Part shown: positions 1 through 8,629 of the stretch, piece after piece
How positions within the stretch are numbered: position 1 is the stretch's first letter
How the letters are laid out: every line of letters starts with the position of its first letter
Assembly: GCA_963835375.1 (NCBI GenBank)
Contig: CAWIGB010000024.1
Span: 62,001-126,000 of the forward strand
From: Salinisphaera sp963835375
GTDB taxonomy: Bacteria > Pseudomonadota > Gammaproteobacteria > Nevskiales > Salinisphaeraceae
DNA: 64,000 bases
Direction: 5' to 3'
Translations under genes and position numbers: made by a program
Notes under the pieces: model-generated
Database searches by the model: none
The model's input: the letters and a program-made list of their open reading frames with translations, nothing else
What the model was told of the DNA's origin: nothing

Positions 1-2
1 GC

Positions 3-464
3 CGGCCGAGCGATCATCGGCGCTGGTGCCATCACGCCACGGCCTATGGTTTCCTGTCGTGTCTGGCCTCGACCAGTCTGGCCACGGTCTGTCATTACCT
101 GGGCTATGAAGCGCCCTATGCAGTCTGGCATCCGGTGGTCATCCTCGGCGTGCTCGGCGGCGTCGGGCTGATCGCCGGCCCGATCGGGCTGCTGACCGGC
201 CGTCGGGCCTCGGCGAAAAGCACGCCGCGCTCGGCCGATATCGGGCTGGTGTTCATCGTCATGCTGCTGGCGACGAGCGCTTCCGGGCTGGCCGTGCTGA
301 TCCTGCGCGCCACGCCGTTGATGGGGCTGGCGCTGACCATTCATCTGGGGATCGTCGCCGCCCTGTTCCTGAGCTTGCCCTACGGCAAGTTCGTGCACGG
401 GCTGCATCGCATGGCCGCGCTCGTGCGCCATGCCCACGAACAGCGGGCTACGGCCCGCAACTGA
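3..464 (+). CDS. tcuB: Tricarballylate utilisation protein TcuB/CitB-like, C-terminal part
   Basis: The reading frame is open from the first complete codon at the window edge, so the N-terminal part, where the family carries its iron-sulfur region, lies outside. The visible 153 residues contain WCHHATAYGFLSC and a following CHYLGYEAPY segment, then three or four hydrophobic helices. This matches the heme- and membrane-bound C-terminal half of TcuB/CitB. In the family, TcuB passes electrons from the FADH2 of the tricarballylate dehydrogenase TcuA to the quinone pool. The protein ends RATARN. A TcuA-like partner would be expected just upstream. The downstream TRAP transporter fits uptake of a tri- or dicarboxylate. 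The family is recognised from sequence; the exact substrate is inferred. Confidence 0.75.
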   Translation, partial: RPSDHRRWCHHATAYGFLSCLASTSLATVCHYLGYEAPYAVWHPVVILGVLGGVGLIAGPIGLLTGRRASAKSTPRSADIGLVFIVMLLATSASGLAVLILRATPLMGLALTIHLGIVAALFLSLPYGKFVHGLHRMAALVRHAHEQRATARN

Positions 465-504
465 TCGCATACACCCGATATTATAAGCTCGCCCTAGAGG
501 CAGC

Positions 505-1206
505 ATGCAGTGCGAGATAACGAGGGACATGGCCAATAACGTATCCCGTGGCGAAGCGGCTTACCTGCAACTCAAGGAAGCGATCCAGTCGGGCTCGCTG
601 GCGCCCGGCACGCGCGTGCGCGAAGTGGAGATCGCAGAGCGCTTCGGCATCAGCCGCACCCCCGCCCGCGAGGCGATCCGTCGGCTGGAGAGCAAGGGGC
701 TGATCTCGATCGTGCCGCATCAGGGCGCGGTGATCGCATCGCTGGATCATCAGCAGACCATGGAACTCTACGACCTGCGCGAGATTCTGGAAGGCTCGGC
801 GGCGGGCTTTGCCGCGCGGCATGCATCGGCCGCGGAAGTCGAGGAACTGGCCGAACTGGTCGCATCCGAGCCCCCGTTCGCCAACGATCCGGACCGGCTG
901 GCCGAGCTGAACCGGGTTTTTCATGCCGCGCTGTATCGCGCCGCGCACAACCGTTTTCTCGAACGCGCCCTGCTCGGCCTGCGCGATTCCATGGCCCTGC
1001 TGGGTGGCACCTCATTGCAGGTGGCCGGCCGTTACGAAGCTGCTCACGCAGAGCACGAGGCGATCATCGAGGCATTGAACGCCCGCGACGAAGTCGGCGC
1101 TGAAACAGCAGCCCGGGCCCATATCCGCAGCGCCCAGCGTGCCCGTCTCAAGCTGATGCGCGCTAAGATGATCAACCGGGACGAAGCTGGGGCCCCGGCC
1201 GAATGA
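505..1206 (+). CDS. GntR-family transcriptional regulator, FCD subfamily
   Basis: This 233-residue protein has a winged helix-turn-helix at about residues 16-80 (motif FGISRTPAREAIRRLESKGL) and an all-helical FCD ligand-binding domain at about 85-215. FCD members usually bind a carboxylate through a metal held by Asp and His residues and release their operator. An alternative ATG at 529, also preceded by a purine-rich stretch, would remove eight residues. The gene lies 41 bp after tcuB and 164 bp before dctP on the same strand, so it probably controls this carboxylate locus. A dyad in the gap to dctP is a candidate binding site. The role as local regulator is inferred. Confidence 0.88.
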   Translation: MQCEITRDMANNVSRGEAAYLQLKEAIQSGSLAPGTRVREVEIAERFGISRTPAREAIRRLESKGLISIVPHQGAVIASLDHQQTMELYDLREILEGSAAGFAARHASAAEVEELAELVASEPPFANDPDRLAELNRVFHAALYRAAHNRFLERALLGLRDSMALLGGTSLQVAGRYEAAHAEHEAIIEALNARDEVGAETAARAHIRSAQRARLKLMRAKMINRDEAGAPAE

Positions 1207-1307
1207 CCTGCAGCCCCGGGCCGATTCGAACGCACCCGGCGACAGAGCCGGTGCAGGCCGCGCGCTCTACAACATTGGTCGCGTATCGTTAACTGCATTC
1301 TGCTGTA

Positions 1308-1319
1308 TACATTGATGTA
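1308..1319. promoter_or_regulatory. Candidate GntR operator (12-bp palindrome)
   Basis: TACATTGATGTA is a perfect 12-bp palindrome about 52 bp before the dctP start and about 100 bp after the FCD-GntR gene. Short AT-containing palindromes built around GTA/TAC are typical operators of FCD-type GntR regulators. Binding is inferred from position and symmetry only. Confidence 0.35.
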
Positions 1320-1370
1320 CGAATAGGGCGGCACGTGCCGCCGCGGGGTCATCAAGCGGGTAGGACGATC

Positions 1371-2408
1371 ATGAAATATTGCCAGACGAACACAGGCCTT
1401 CGTTCCAGGCTGCTGGGCGGCGCGTTGGTCGCGACCTTTGCCTTCATGGGGGCACAGAGTGCCAGTGCGGCGGATCTGACCATTCGCATGGCGTGGTACA
1501 TGCCGCCGAACACCGCCGTGGCCGACCAGGGCCAGGAGATCGCTGACAAGATCAAGTCGATGAGCCACGGCAGCATCGATGTCCAGACCTTCCCGTCCGG
1601 CTCGTTGCTCAAGGAATCCAACATCGGCCAGGGCGTGGCGAACAACACGGCCAATATGATCATCAGTGGCATGCACTGGTGGTCGAACCAGGCGCCTTCG
1701 CTGCAGTGGGACACCATCCCCTTCCTGGTCGACGATGCCTCCGCTCTGCTGAAGAAACTGCACGGTCCGCTCGGTCAGGATGTCAACAAGGAACTCAACC
1801 GCTTCGGTACGCAGGTGATCGGCTGGAGCTTCTATGGCTACGCGCTGAGTTATATCAACAACAAGCACCCGATCAAGGTGCCGTCCGATCTCAAGGGGCT
1901 GAAGCTGCGCTCCGAAGGCAAGCTCTCGGCGCAGTTCCTGAAATCCGAAGGCGCCACGCCGGTCGCGATGGATTCCAGCGAAGTCTATACCGCCATGCAG
2001 CGCGGCACGTTGGACGGCGGGGTGTCGGGCCTGTCCTCGATCGTGTCGCGCAAGTGGTATGAAGTCGGCAAGTACGTCACGGCCATCCATTACGCGCCGT
2101 TGGTCTACCCGGTGCAGGTGAATCGCCAGTGGTGGATGGGCCTGAAGCCGGCCCAGCGCGCCACGATCCAGAAAGCCGTGGCCAGCACCGAAAGCGATGC
2201 CGTGGCCGCGATCGAGAAGGAGTTCAAGGACGATATCGCCCGGATGAAGAAGAACGGCAACAAGGTCTATCGTCCGACCGATGCCCAGCTCAAGACCTGG
2301 CAGCAGGCGACCCAGGCCCAGGCGCGCCAGAACTACTTGAAGGACGCTGGGGCCAAGGGCAAGAAGATCCTGCATGACGTCGACGCTTCGTCCTCGAACG
2401 GGCAGTAG
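1371..2408 (+). CDS. dctP: TRAP transporter solute-binding protein DctP
   Basis: This is the periplasmic receptor of a TRAP transporter, which captures a carboxylate and hands it to the DctQM membrane complex. The 345-residue protein has a signal peptide ending near residue 34 (ASA before ADLTI). It carries the DctP signature GLKLRSEGK, whose Arg near residue 180 normally pairs with the substrate carboxylate. The ATG at 1371 begins a normal signal peptide; an in-frame start at 1335 would add twelve residues before it and is less likely. It is followed by dctQ after 15 bp. The ligand cannot be read from sequence; the neighbouring tcuB suggests a tri- or dicarboxylate. Confidence 0.9.
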   Translation: MKYCQTNTGLRSRLLGGALVATFAFMGAQSASAADLTIRMAWYMPPNTAVADQGQEIADKIKSMSHGSIDVQTFPSGSLLKESNIGQGVANNTANMIISGMHWWSNQAPSLQWDTIPFLVDDASALLKKLHGPLGQDVNKELNRFGTQVIGWSFYGYALSYINNKHPIKVPSDLKGLKLRSEGKLSAQFLKSEGATPVAMDSSEVYTAMQRGTLDGGVSGLSSIVSRKWYEVGKYVTAIHYAPLVYPVQVNRQWWMGLKPAQRATIQKAVASTESDAVAAIEKEFKDDIARMKKNGNKVYRPTDAQLKTWQQATQAQARQNYLKDAGAKGKKILHDVDASSSNGQ

Positions 2409-2423
2409 GCCCCGATTCGAGCG

Positions 2424-2984
2424 ATGAACAGCGAGCGTTTGCCTCCCTCGCGATCTGATAACGGGCGGCGGCCGGCTCTGGCCGGCGCTGCGTCCGTTTT
2501 CGGCTGGATCGGCCGGGCGGCGGGGGTCGTCGCCGCGGCCATCACGCTGGTCCTGACCGCGTCGGTATTGCTGGGCATCACCCTGCGATCCGTGTCGGTC
2601 GACAATTCCTGGACCTACGACCTGGATAACTTCGCCCTGATCTGGCTGGCGTTCGTCGGCGCGGCCTACACGGGCTATCGCGGCGCGCACGTCACCTCCG
2701 GCATCTCGCTCGAGCATCTGCTCGGCCGCGGCGCGGTCGTGCTGGTGCTCGTGCGTTTCGTGCTGGTCGCCGGCTTTCTCGCGGTGTTCGCCTACTCCGG
2801 CTGGACCCAGTTCCACAGCAGCTGGATGTTCGACGAGAAAACGCTGGATATCGCCCAGTGGCCGGTCTGGGTCGCCAAGCTGGCATTGCCGGTGGGCGGC
2901 GTCGCCTGGCTGGCGGCCGAGGTCCACAAGCTGCTGGCGATTCTGGCCGGCGCCGCACCAGAGGCGGCCGAGCCTGCCGACTGA
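2424..2984 (+). CDS. dctQ: TRAP transporter small permease subunit DctQ
   Basis: This 186-residue membrane protein has four predicted helices, at about 30-52, 71-88, 103-128 and 150-180. It has the conserved W-x-F-x-G-AAY element (IWLAFVGAAYTGYRGAHV), in which charged residues lie at the ends of helices. DctQ pairs with DctM to form the sodium-driven permease. The gene sits between dctP (15 bp upstream) and dctM (59 bp downstream) on the same strand. The length is normal for the family. Confidence 0.9.
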   Translation: MNSERLPPSRSDNGRRPALAGAASVFGWIGRAAGVVAAAITLVLTASVLLGITLRSVSVDNSWTYDLDNFALIWLAFVGAAYTGYRGAHVTSGISLEHLLGRGAVVLVLVRFVLVAGFLAVFAYSGWTQFHSSWMFDEKTLDIAQWPVWVAKLALPVGGVAWLAAEVHKLLAILAGAAPEAAEPAD

Positions 2985-3043
2985 TCGAGCGGCCCCAGCC
3001 CACCCGACGTTCATCCCGTTACGCGTTTCCCCGGTAGCCGACT

Positions 3044-4351
3044 ATGCATTTCATCCTGATGCTCGTGGCCCTGTTCGCCCTGCTGATTCTGGGCGTGCCG
3101 ATCGCGATCGCGCTCCTGATCAGCGGCGTGCTCGGCTACATGCTCACGATCGGCGTCGATCCGGGCATCAACGCCCTGGCCCAGATCTCGTACTCGGACG
3201 TGAACTCGTTCGTGATCATCGCGATCCCGCTGTATATCTTCATGGGCCAGATCATGCTCAAGGGCGAAGCCGGGCGCGATCTGTTCGACTTCGCCCAGCG
3301 CGTGACCCGGCGCCTGCCCGGCGGCCTGGTGATCGCGGCGATCCTGGCCAGTGCGATCTTTGCGGCCATTTCCGGCTCGTCGACGGCCACCGCCGCCACC
3401 ATCGGCTCGATCAGCATTCCGGAGATGATCAAGCGCGGCTACGACAAGCGCATGGCGGCGGGTGCCGTGGCCGTGGCGGGCAGCCTCGGCATTCTGATTC
3501 CGCCCAGCATCTCGCTGATCCTCTATTCGCTGGTCACGGGCGCCTCGGTCGGCAAGCTGTTCCTGGCCGGCATCCTGCCCGGTCTGATGCTGGCGTTGCT
3601 GTTCGCGGCCTATACCGTGGCCCGCACCGCCGGTGGCGCGATGGTACCGGCGCGCGCCCCAGCCGGTCCGCGGCCGATACCGGAACCGGACGACCTGCCA
3701 CCGATGACGCTCGGCATGATCGGCAGTCTGGCCATGATCGTGGTCGTGCTCGGCAGTATCTATGCCGGGCTGGCCACGCCCACCGAGGCCGCGGCCATCG
3801 GTGTGGCGTACGCGCTGATTCTGACGTTCGCGATCAAGCGCACCCTCGGCCCCCGCCTGCTGGGCCTGGCCACGCTCGACAGCGTCAAGACCAGCGCGAT
3901 GATCCTCATGCTGATCGCCGGCGCCTCCGTGTTCGGCAACACCCTGTCGCTGCTGCGTGTGCCGCAGGATGTCGCGAGTTGGCTGGAGACCCTGCAGCTC
4001 GCCCAGTGGCAGTTCCTGATTGCCATCAACGTGCTCTATCTCGTGCTCGGCATGTTCATGGACGCCTCCGCGGCGATCCTGGTGACCGTGCCGATTCTGC
4101 TGCCGGCCCTGAAATCGCTGGATATCGATCTGATCTGGTTCGGCGTGATTCTGGTGATCAACATGGAGATCGGCGCGGTCACGCCGCCGGTCGGCATGAA
4201 CCTGTTCGTCGTGCAGTCGCTGTCGGACGACTACACGATCACCGACGTGTTGCGCGGCTCCCTGCCCTATGCCCTGATGGGGCTGGTCGGCCTGGCGCTG
4301 GTGATCATCTTCCCGCAGATCGCGCTCTGGTTGCCCTCCTTCACCCAGTAG
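3044..4351 (+). CDS. dctM: TRAP transporter large permease subunit DctM
   Basis: This 435-residue protein has about twelve hydrophobic helices and the DctM signatures AISGSSTATAATIGSISIP near residue 107 and ITPPVGMNLF-like VTPPVGMNLFVVQSL near residue 380. These elements belong to the elevator-type transport domain with its sodium and substrate sites. It completes a canonical PQM set and is followed after 7 bp by an AbrB-family gene, which suggests one transcript. The length is normal for the family. Transport is expected to be driven by the sodium gradient, which suits a halotolerant organism. Confidence 0.92.
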   Translation: MHFILMLVALFALLILGVPIAIALLISGVLGYMLTIGVDPGINALAQISYSDVNSFVIIAIPLYIFMGQIMLKGEAGRDLFDFAQRVTRRLPGGLVIAAILASAIFAAISGSSTATAATIGSISIPEMIKRGYDKRMAAGAVAVAGSLGILIPPSISLILYSLVTGASVGKLFLAGILPGLMLALLFAAYTVARTAGGAMVPARAPAGPRPIPEPDDLPPMTLGMIGSLAMIVVVLGSIYAGLATPTEAAAIGVAYALILTFAIKRTLGPRLLGLATLDSVKTSAMILMLIAGASVFGNTLSLLRVPQDVASWLETLQLAQWQFLIAINVLYLVLGMFMDASAAILVTVPILLPALKSLDIDLIWFGVILVINMEIGAVTPPVGMNLFVVQSLSDDYTITDVLRGSLPYALMGLVGLALVIIFPQIALWLPSFTQ

Positions 4352-4358
4352 GCGCCCC

Positions 4359-5417
4359 ATGACTCAGGCCTGGCGAAGAGGCGCTGCATTGCTGCCGCTG
4401 GGTGCTGCACTGGCATCGGCCACCGTCGGCGGCGGTATATTCGCACTCGCCCATCTGCCCATGCCGTGGCTTCTGGGCGCGATCACCGGCACCGCGATCG
4501 CGGTGATGAGCGGTGTCACCGCGCGTATCCCGAAGTGGCTGCGCGATGTCGTGCTCGTCGTAATCGGCCTGATGATCGGCGCCACGCTGCAACCGTCCAT
4601 TCTCGGCAATCTCGCGCGCTGGCCGATCTCGCTGTGCGCGGTCGTGCTCTATGTCGGGGTTGTCACCGCAGCCCAGTATCTGTTCTTCCGACGGGTCGGC
4701 GGTTACGACGCGCCCACGGCCTATTTCTCGGCCGCCCCCGGCGGATTCATGGCCATGACCGTGATCGGCGGCGACTACGGCGGCGCCGAGCGCGTGATCG
4801 CGCTCATGCATGCGGTGCGCATCGTGCTGGTGGTGTTTGCACTCGTACTCGGCTTTCATCTGCTGGTGGGGCACGCCGGCCCCGGCCACGCCAACCGTTA
4901 TGTATCGCTGGCCGACGTCACCGCGAGCCACTGGCTGATCCTGATCGGGGTCGGCGCCGTCGGGGCCGCCGCCTCGAAAGTGCTGCGGCTACCGGGCGCG
5001 ATCATGCTCGGGCCGCTGCTCGCGATGGGCATCGTGCAGGTCAGCGGCCTGGCCGCGGTGCATGTACCCAGCGCCCCGATCCTCGTCGCCGAAGTCGTGC
5101 TCGGCAGTTCCATCGGCGCCCAGTTCGCGGGCGCCAGCTTCGCCGAGGTACGCCGCGGCTTCGCGCTGTCGCTGACTTCGACGCTGGTGATGCTCCTCGT
5201 CTCGGCCGGTTTCGCCTTCGGCCTGCATGCCCTCACCGGGCTCGATCTGGAAGCGCTGTTCCTGGCATTCTCGCCGGGCGGTATGTCGGGCATCTCGCTT
5301 ATTGCGCTCGCGCTCGGCATCGAGCCGGCGTTCGTGACCGTGCACAACATGCTGCGGGTACTCATCATTCTGATCGCCGGCCCGGCTCTGTTCTCGGCAC
5401 GCTGGCGCTCGCCATGA
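4359..5417 (+). CDS. AbrB-family (PF05145-type) membrane protein
   Basis: This 352-residue integral membrane protein has about ten helices arranged as two related halves. Each half contains a Pro/Gly-rich element: MPWLLGAITGTAI near residue 34 and LPGAIMLGPLLAMGI near 211. The motif FLAFSPGGMSGISLIALALG near residue 305 is characteristic of the AbrB/'ammonia monooxygenase' membrane family, named after the duplicated domain and not after the transition-state regulator. These proteins often sit beside tricarboxylate or TRAP transporters, but their substrate is not established. The gene follows dctM after 7 bp, so it is probably cotranscribed and may act in the same uptake or efflux process. Confidence 0.82.
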   Translation: MTQAWRRGAALLPLGAALASATVGGGIFALAHLPMPWLLGAITGTAIAVMSGVTARIPKWLRDVVLVVIGLMIGATLQPSILGNLARWPISLCAVVLYVGVVTAAQYLFFRRVGGYDAPTAYFSAAPGGFMAMTVIGGDYGGAERVIALMHAVRIVLVVFALVLGFHLLVGHAGPGHANRYVSLADVTASHWLILIGVGAVGAAASKVLRLPGAIMLGPLLAMGIVQVSGLAAVHVPSAPILVAEVVLGSSIGAQFAGASFAEVRRGFALSLTSTLVMLLVSAGFAFGLHALTGLDLEALFLAFSPGGMSGISLIALALGIEPAFVTVHNMLRVLIILIAGPALFSARWRSP

Positions 5418-5718
5418 AGACGCACTTTCGCGGATTGACCGGGTATTCAGCCCGCCTGCCGATGGACACGAAGAGCGCAGACGAGCGGCGGGTTCAAAGA
5501 CCGAGTGTCGTTCGACCCACGGGCCGCTCGGGCTTGGTTGCGGGAAACCCGGGCGTACCCGCGCTGCCCGATCCCCTCCGCCGGCAGCGCCTCATCCCGA
5601 CCTCCCTGCAGCGGATCGGGAGTCCGGCATGCACCTGCACGGGCACCGATCCGCGTTTATCGGCAGAGGGCACGTTTTGCAAGCGTCCTGTCGGGTCCTG
5701 TGAACAGGCGATACACAT
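5418..5718. other. Intergenic stretch with no recognised gene
   Basis: About 300 bp separates the AbrB-family gene from the terminator of the minus-strand betaine-binding protein gene. Short open frames here lack ribosome-binding sites and resemble no family I know. No clear terminator for the plus-strand operon was seen. Confidence 0.5.
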
Positions 5719-5753
5719 AAAAACGCCGGAGCCCGCAACGCGGGACTCCGGCC
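5719..5753 (-). terminator. Rho-independent terminator after proX-like gene
   Basis: An 11-bp GC-rich stem (CCGGAG then CCCGC on one arm, one bulged A on the other) closes on an AAC loop. On the minus strand it is followed by a run of five T. It lies 35 bp after the stop codon of the betaine-binding protein gene. Confidence 0.85.
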
Positions 5754-5787
5754 TTGGCCAGCACAAAGCTGGCGACTCGGCAGTCGA

Positions 5788-6729
5788 TCAGCTGCCCAGA
5801 TTCTTCTTGACCGCGGCCAGAGCCGGCCCCGAGCCGTCGGCGGTCTTCACGCCGTCCAGCCACTTGCTGACCGTATCCATATTGCTCTTGATCCACTGGT
5901 CCGCGACCTTGTCCGCCGACTGGTGCTTGTAGCCGTATTTATACACCCAGCCGCTCTGGATCTTGGACGACACCACCATCTGCTTGAGGAAGCGCGTGAC
6001 GTTGGCATTGTTCTTCTCGAACGCCGGGTTGATCGCGGTATAGACCGCCGAGCCGCCGCCCCAGATCTGCTTCGGATCCTTCAGGTACTTGAGGTTGTAC
6101 TTGATGTTCATCCAGTGCGGCTTCCAGCCCAGGAAGACGATCCACTGCTTCTTGTCGATCTTGCGGCCGGCTTCGGTGAGCATCACCGCGGTGGACGACG
6201 GGCGCAGGTTCCAGCTGCCCAGGTTGTAGGTGTTGTTCTTGATCGCATCGATCATGATCTGGTTGCCGTCGTTGCCGGCCTCGATGCCATAGATGCGATG
6301 ATCGAACTTGTCGGCATGCTTGTTCAGATCGGCGATGCTGTGCACACCGGCGTTCCAGACATAGTCCGGCACGACCACGTCGTACTGGGCATCCGGCACG
6401 TTCTTGACCAGCAGCTTGATCTTGCCGGACTTGACCATCGGTTCGACGGTGGATTTCTGGGTCGGCATCCAGATGCCCAGATCGGCATCGATGTCACCGC
6501 GGGCCACACCCTGCAGGGCGATGGTCCAGCTGGCATTGGTCACGTGCGTCTCGTAGCCGGCGGCTTCCAGGATCTTCTGGGCGACGGTGGTCTTGACCGT
6601 CACACCCGGCCACGGCGCGGCGGCGAACTTGACCGTCTCGGCCTGGGCGGTGGCGATGGCGCCGGCCGCCGCGACCAGCACGATGGCCGCGGCACTCAGC
6701 CGCGCGGCCCACGATTGGAATCGTTTCAT
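5788..6729 (-). CDS. Glycine betaine/proline ABC transporter substrate-binding protein (ProX/OpuAC-like)
   Basis: This 313-residue protein has a cleavable signal peptide (residues 1-30, ending AQA). The OpuAC-type binding fold opens with KFAAAPWPGVTVKT and later shows GWKPHWMNIKYNL, so aromatic residues that could form a Trp cage for a quaternary ammonium group are present. Such proteins deliver glycine betaine, proline betaine or choline to an ABC importer. No ATPase or permease gene lies nearby, and the gene has its own terminator, so it is an orphan receptor working with a transporter encoded elsewhere. The ligand is inferred. Confidence 0.88.
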   Translation of the reverse strand: MKRFQSWAARLSAAAIVLVAAAGAIATAQAETVKFAAAPWPGVTVKTTVAQKILEAAGYETHVTNASWTIALQGVARGDIDADLGIWMPTQKSTVEPMVKSGKIKLLVKNVPDAQYDVVVPDYVWNAGVHSIADLNKHADKFDHRIYGIEAGNDGNQIMIDAIKNNTYNLGSWNLRPSSTAVMLTEAGRKIDKKQWIVFLGWKPHWMNIKYNLKYLKDPKQIWGGGSAVYTAINPAFEKNNANVTRFLKQMVVSSKIQSGWVYKYGYKHQSADKVADQWIKSNMDTVSKWLDGVKTADGSGPALAAVKKNLGS

Positions 6730-6816
6730 TGCAGTCCCTCATTGAAATCGAATCGTGCGGCACGGCATACCCGATCTGGCCGGCACGATCTTCGCATGAT
6801 AACACCCGACCCGCGG

Positions 6817-8124
6817 TCACCATCCGAGCTGGTGGAGTACCAGCAGCCAGCCGGCCAGCGCACTGAGGCTGGCCAGCAGGACCGGAACGGTCAGTACGAA
6901 ACCGATCCGGCAGTACTGGCCCCAGCCGATCGCCAGCCCCCGGCGCTCCAGCACATGCAGCCACAGCAGCGTCGCCAGGCTGCCGATCGGGGTGAGCTTG
7001 GGGCCGAGATCCACGCCGACCACGTTGGCATAGACCATGGCCTCGTGCGCCAGCCCGCCGGCATGCGCAGCCTGGGTCGCGAGCGCGACCACGAGCACGG
7101 TCGGCAGGTTGTTCATCACCGACGACAGTCCGGCCGAGAGCAGCCCAGTCGCCACGCTGATCAACCAGATATGGGTGCTCGCCAGGTCGCGCAGGCCACC
7201 GGCCAGCCATCCGGTGAGCCCGGTATTGGCCAGACCGAACACCACAACATACATGCCGAGCGAGAACACCACGATCTGCCACGGCGCTTCGCGCAGCACA
7301 CGGCGATGCTGAATGACCTTGCTGCGAGCCGCCACCGCCAGCAGCATCGCCGCCGCAGCGATGGCGATCACGCAGACCGGCAGGCCCAGCAGATCGGCCG
7401 CGACCAGCCCGGCCAGAAGCACACCGAGCACCCACCAGCCGGCCATGAACACCGCGCGATCAGCGATCGCCTCCCGTGGCTCGGTAAGCGCATGGTCGGC
7501 GTTGAAACGACGGGGCACGTCACGCCGGAAGAACCAGGCCACCACGGCGATCGAGGCGGCGATCGCAACCATATCCACCGGGACCATCACCAACGCATAG
7601 CGGCCGACGCCGAGACCGAACATATCGGCCACGATGATGTTGGTCAGGTTCGAGATCACCAGCGGCAGGCTTGCCGTATCGGCAATGAAGCCGGCGGCCA
7701 TCACGAACGCTAGCGTCGCCCCGGACGAGAACCCGAGCGCCAGCAGCATCTCGAACACGATCGGGGTGAGGATCAGCGCCGCGCCGTCGTTCGCGAACAC
7801 GGCCGAAACCAGCGCTCCCAGCAGCATGACGAGCACCAGCAGACGCCGGCCGCGCCCGTCGCCGGCCCGGCCGACGTGCAACGCCGCCCAGCGGAACCAG
7901 CCGGCCTCGTCGAGCAGCAGGCTGATGATGATGATCGCGACGAAGGTCAGCGTGGCGTTCCAGACGATGCCCCAGACCGTGGCCACGTCGTCCAGCGACA
8001 CCACGCCTGCGGCGAGCGCCACCAGCGCGCCGCCGGTCGCACTCCAGCCGATGCCGAGCCCGCGCGGCTGGACGATCACCAGCGCCAGGGTCACGACGAA
8101 TATCGCGAGGGCCAGCAAGATCAT
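6817..8124 (-). CDS. arsB: Arsenite/antimonite efflux membrane protein ArsB
   Basis: This 435-residue protein has about eleven to twelve helices and matches ArsB in length (about 429 in E. coli). Visible hallmarks are AVFANDGAALILTPIV near residue 110, the NLTNIIVADMFGL segment near 160 and SSVMNNLPTVLV near 340. ArsB exports arsenite and antimonite, alone using the proton gradient or with the ATPase ArsA. No arsR, arsA, arsC or arsH lies near it, so regulation and arsenate reduction must be provided from elsewhere. A related ion transporter of the same superfamily is the alternative reading. Confidence 0.85.
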   Translation of the reverse strand: MILLALAIFVVTLALVIVQPRGLGIGWSATGGALVALAAGVVSLDDVATVWGIVWNATLTFVAIIIISLLLDEAGWFRWAALHVGRAGDGRGRRLLVLVMLLGALVSAVFANDGAALILTPIVFEMLLALGFSSGATLAFVMAAGFIADTASLPLVISNLTNIIVADMFGLGVGRYALVMVPVDMVAIAASIAVVAWFFRRDVPRRFNADHALTEPREAIADRAVFMAGWWVLGVLLAGLVAADLLGLPVCVIAIAAAAMLLAVAARSKVIQHRRVLREAPWQIVVFSLGMYVVVFGLANTGLTGWLAGGLRDLASTHIWLISVATGLLSAGLSSVMNNLPTVLVVALATQAAHAGGLAHEAMVYANVVGVDLGPKLTPIGSLATLLWLHVLERRGLAIGWGQYCRIGFVLTVPVLLASLSALAGWLLVLHQLGW

Positions 8125-8284
8125 GTGGCGGCGTAACCCGCGGCAGTGGTGCCGAGGCTGCGCGCACCGTCCTCAGAAACGGGGAGCGCGGACGTCTCGT
8201 CGGCGCGAACGATGATCATCACGAGATTCCGACGTGGGACGGCACAGGCGCGGGATTATAGCGGAGGCCGCTCGTGCTCCACGG

Positions 8285-8629
8285 CTAAAGAGCCGACCAG
8301 ATCGGGGCCAGCACCAATACCAGCGTGACCGCGCCCAGCACGATCGTGCCGAAGGCCAGCAGGCCGAGCGATGTCCAGTCGGCAAGCGGTTCGGGCAGCG
8401 GCCGGCGTACCAGCGCGCGGCGCCGGCGGCCTGAGGTCACCAGCGCGAACGCGAGCAACCCCACGGCCAGGCCAGCCGCCGCCAGGTGCAGCCAGAGCGG
8501 CGCCGACATTTCATGCCGGAACAGCAACAGCACTCCGTTGGCCGCGAAGGCGAGCGATGTGCGGGCCCATGACAGATCGGTCCGTTCGGCCTGGAGCCCC
8601 GGCCGGTCACCGATCGGTCGTTCAGACAT
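8285..8629 (-). CDS. DUF202-family small membrane protein (second of pair)
   Basis: This 114-residue protein begins with a polar segment holding the DUF202 signature QAERTDLSWARTSLAFAANG, followed by three hydrophobic helices. The family (YidG/YidH in E. coli) has no established function. The start codon overlaps the end of the upstream DUF202 gene by 8 bp, so the two are translated together and may form a heteromeric membrane protein. Confidence 0.85.
   Translation of the reverse strand: MSERPIGDRPGLQAERTDLSWARTSLAFAANGVLLLFRHEMSAPLWLHLAAAGLAVGLLAFALVTSGRRRRALVRRPLPEPLADWTSLGLLAFGTIVLGAVTLVLVLAPIWSAL

Noticed and set aside
1044..3014. 656-codon minus-strand open frame
   Set aside because: It lies opposite the GntR, dctP and dctQ genes. 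Its translation is rich in Arg, His, Gln and Asp with no domain, typical of antisense shadows in high-GC DNA.
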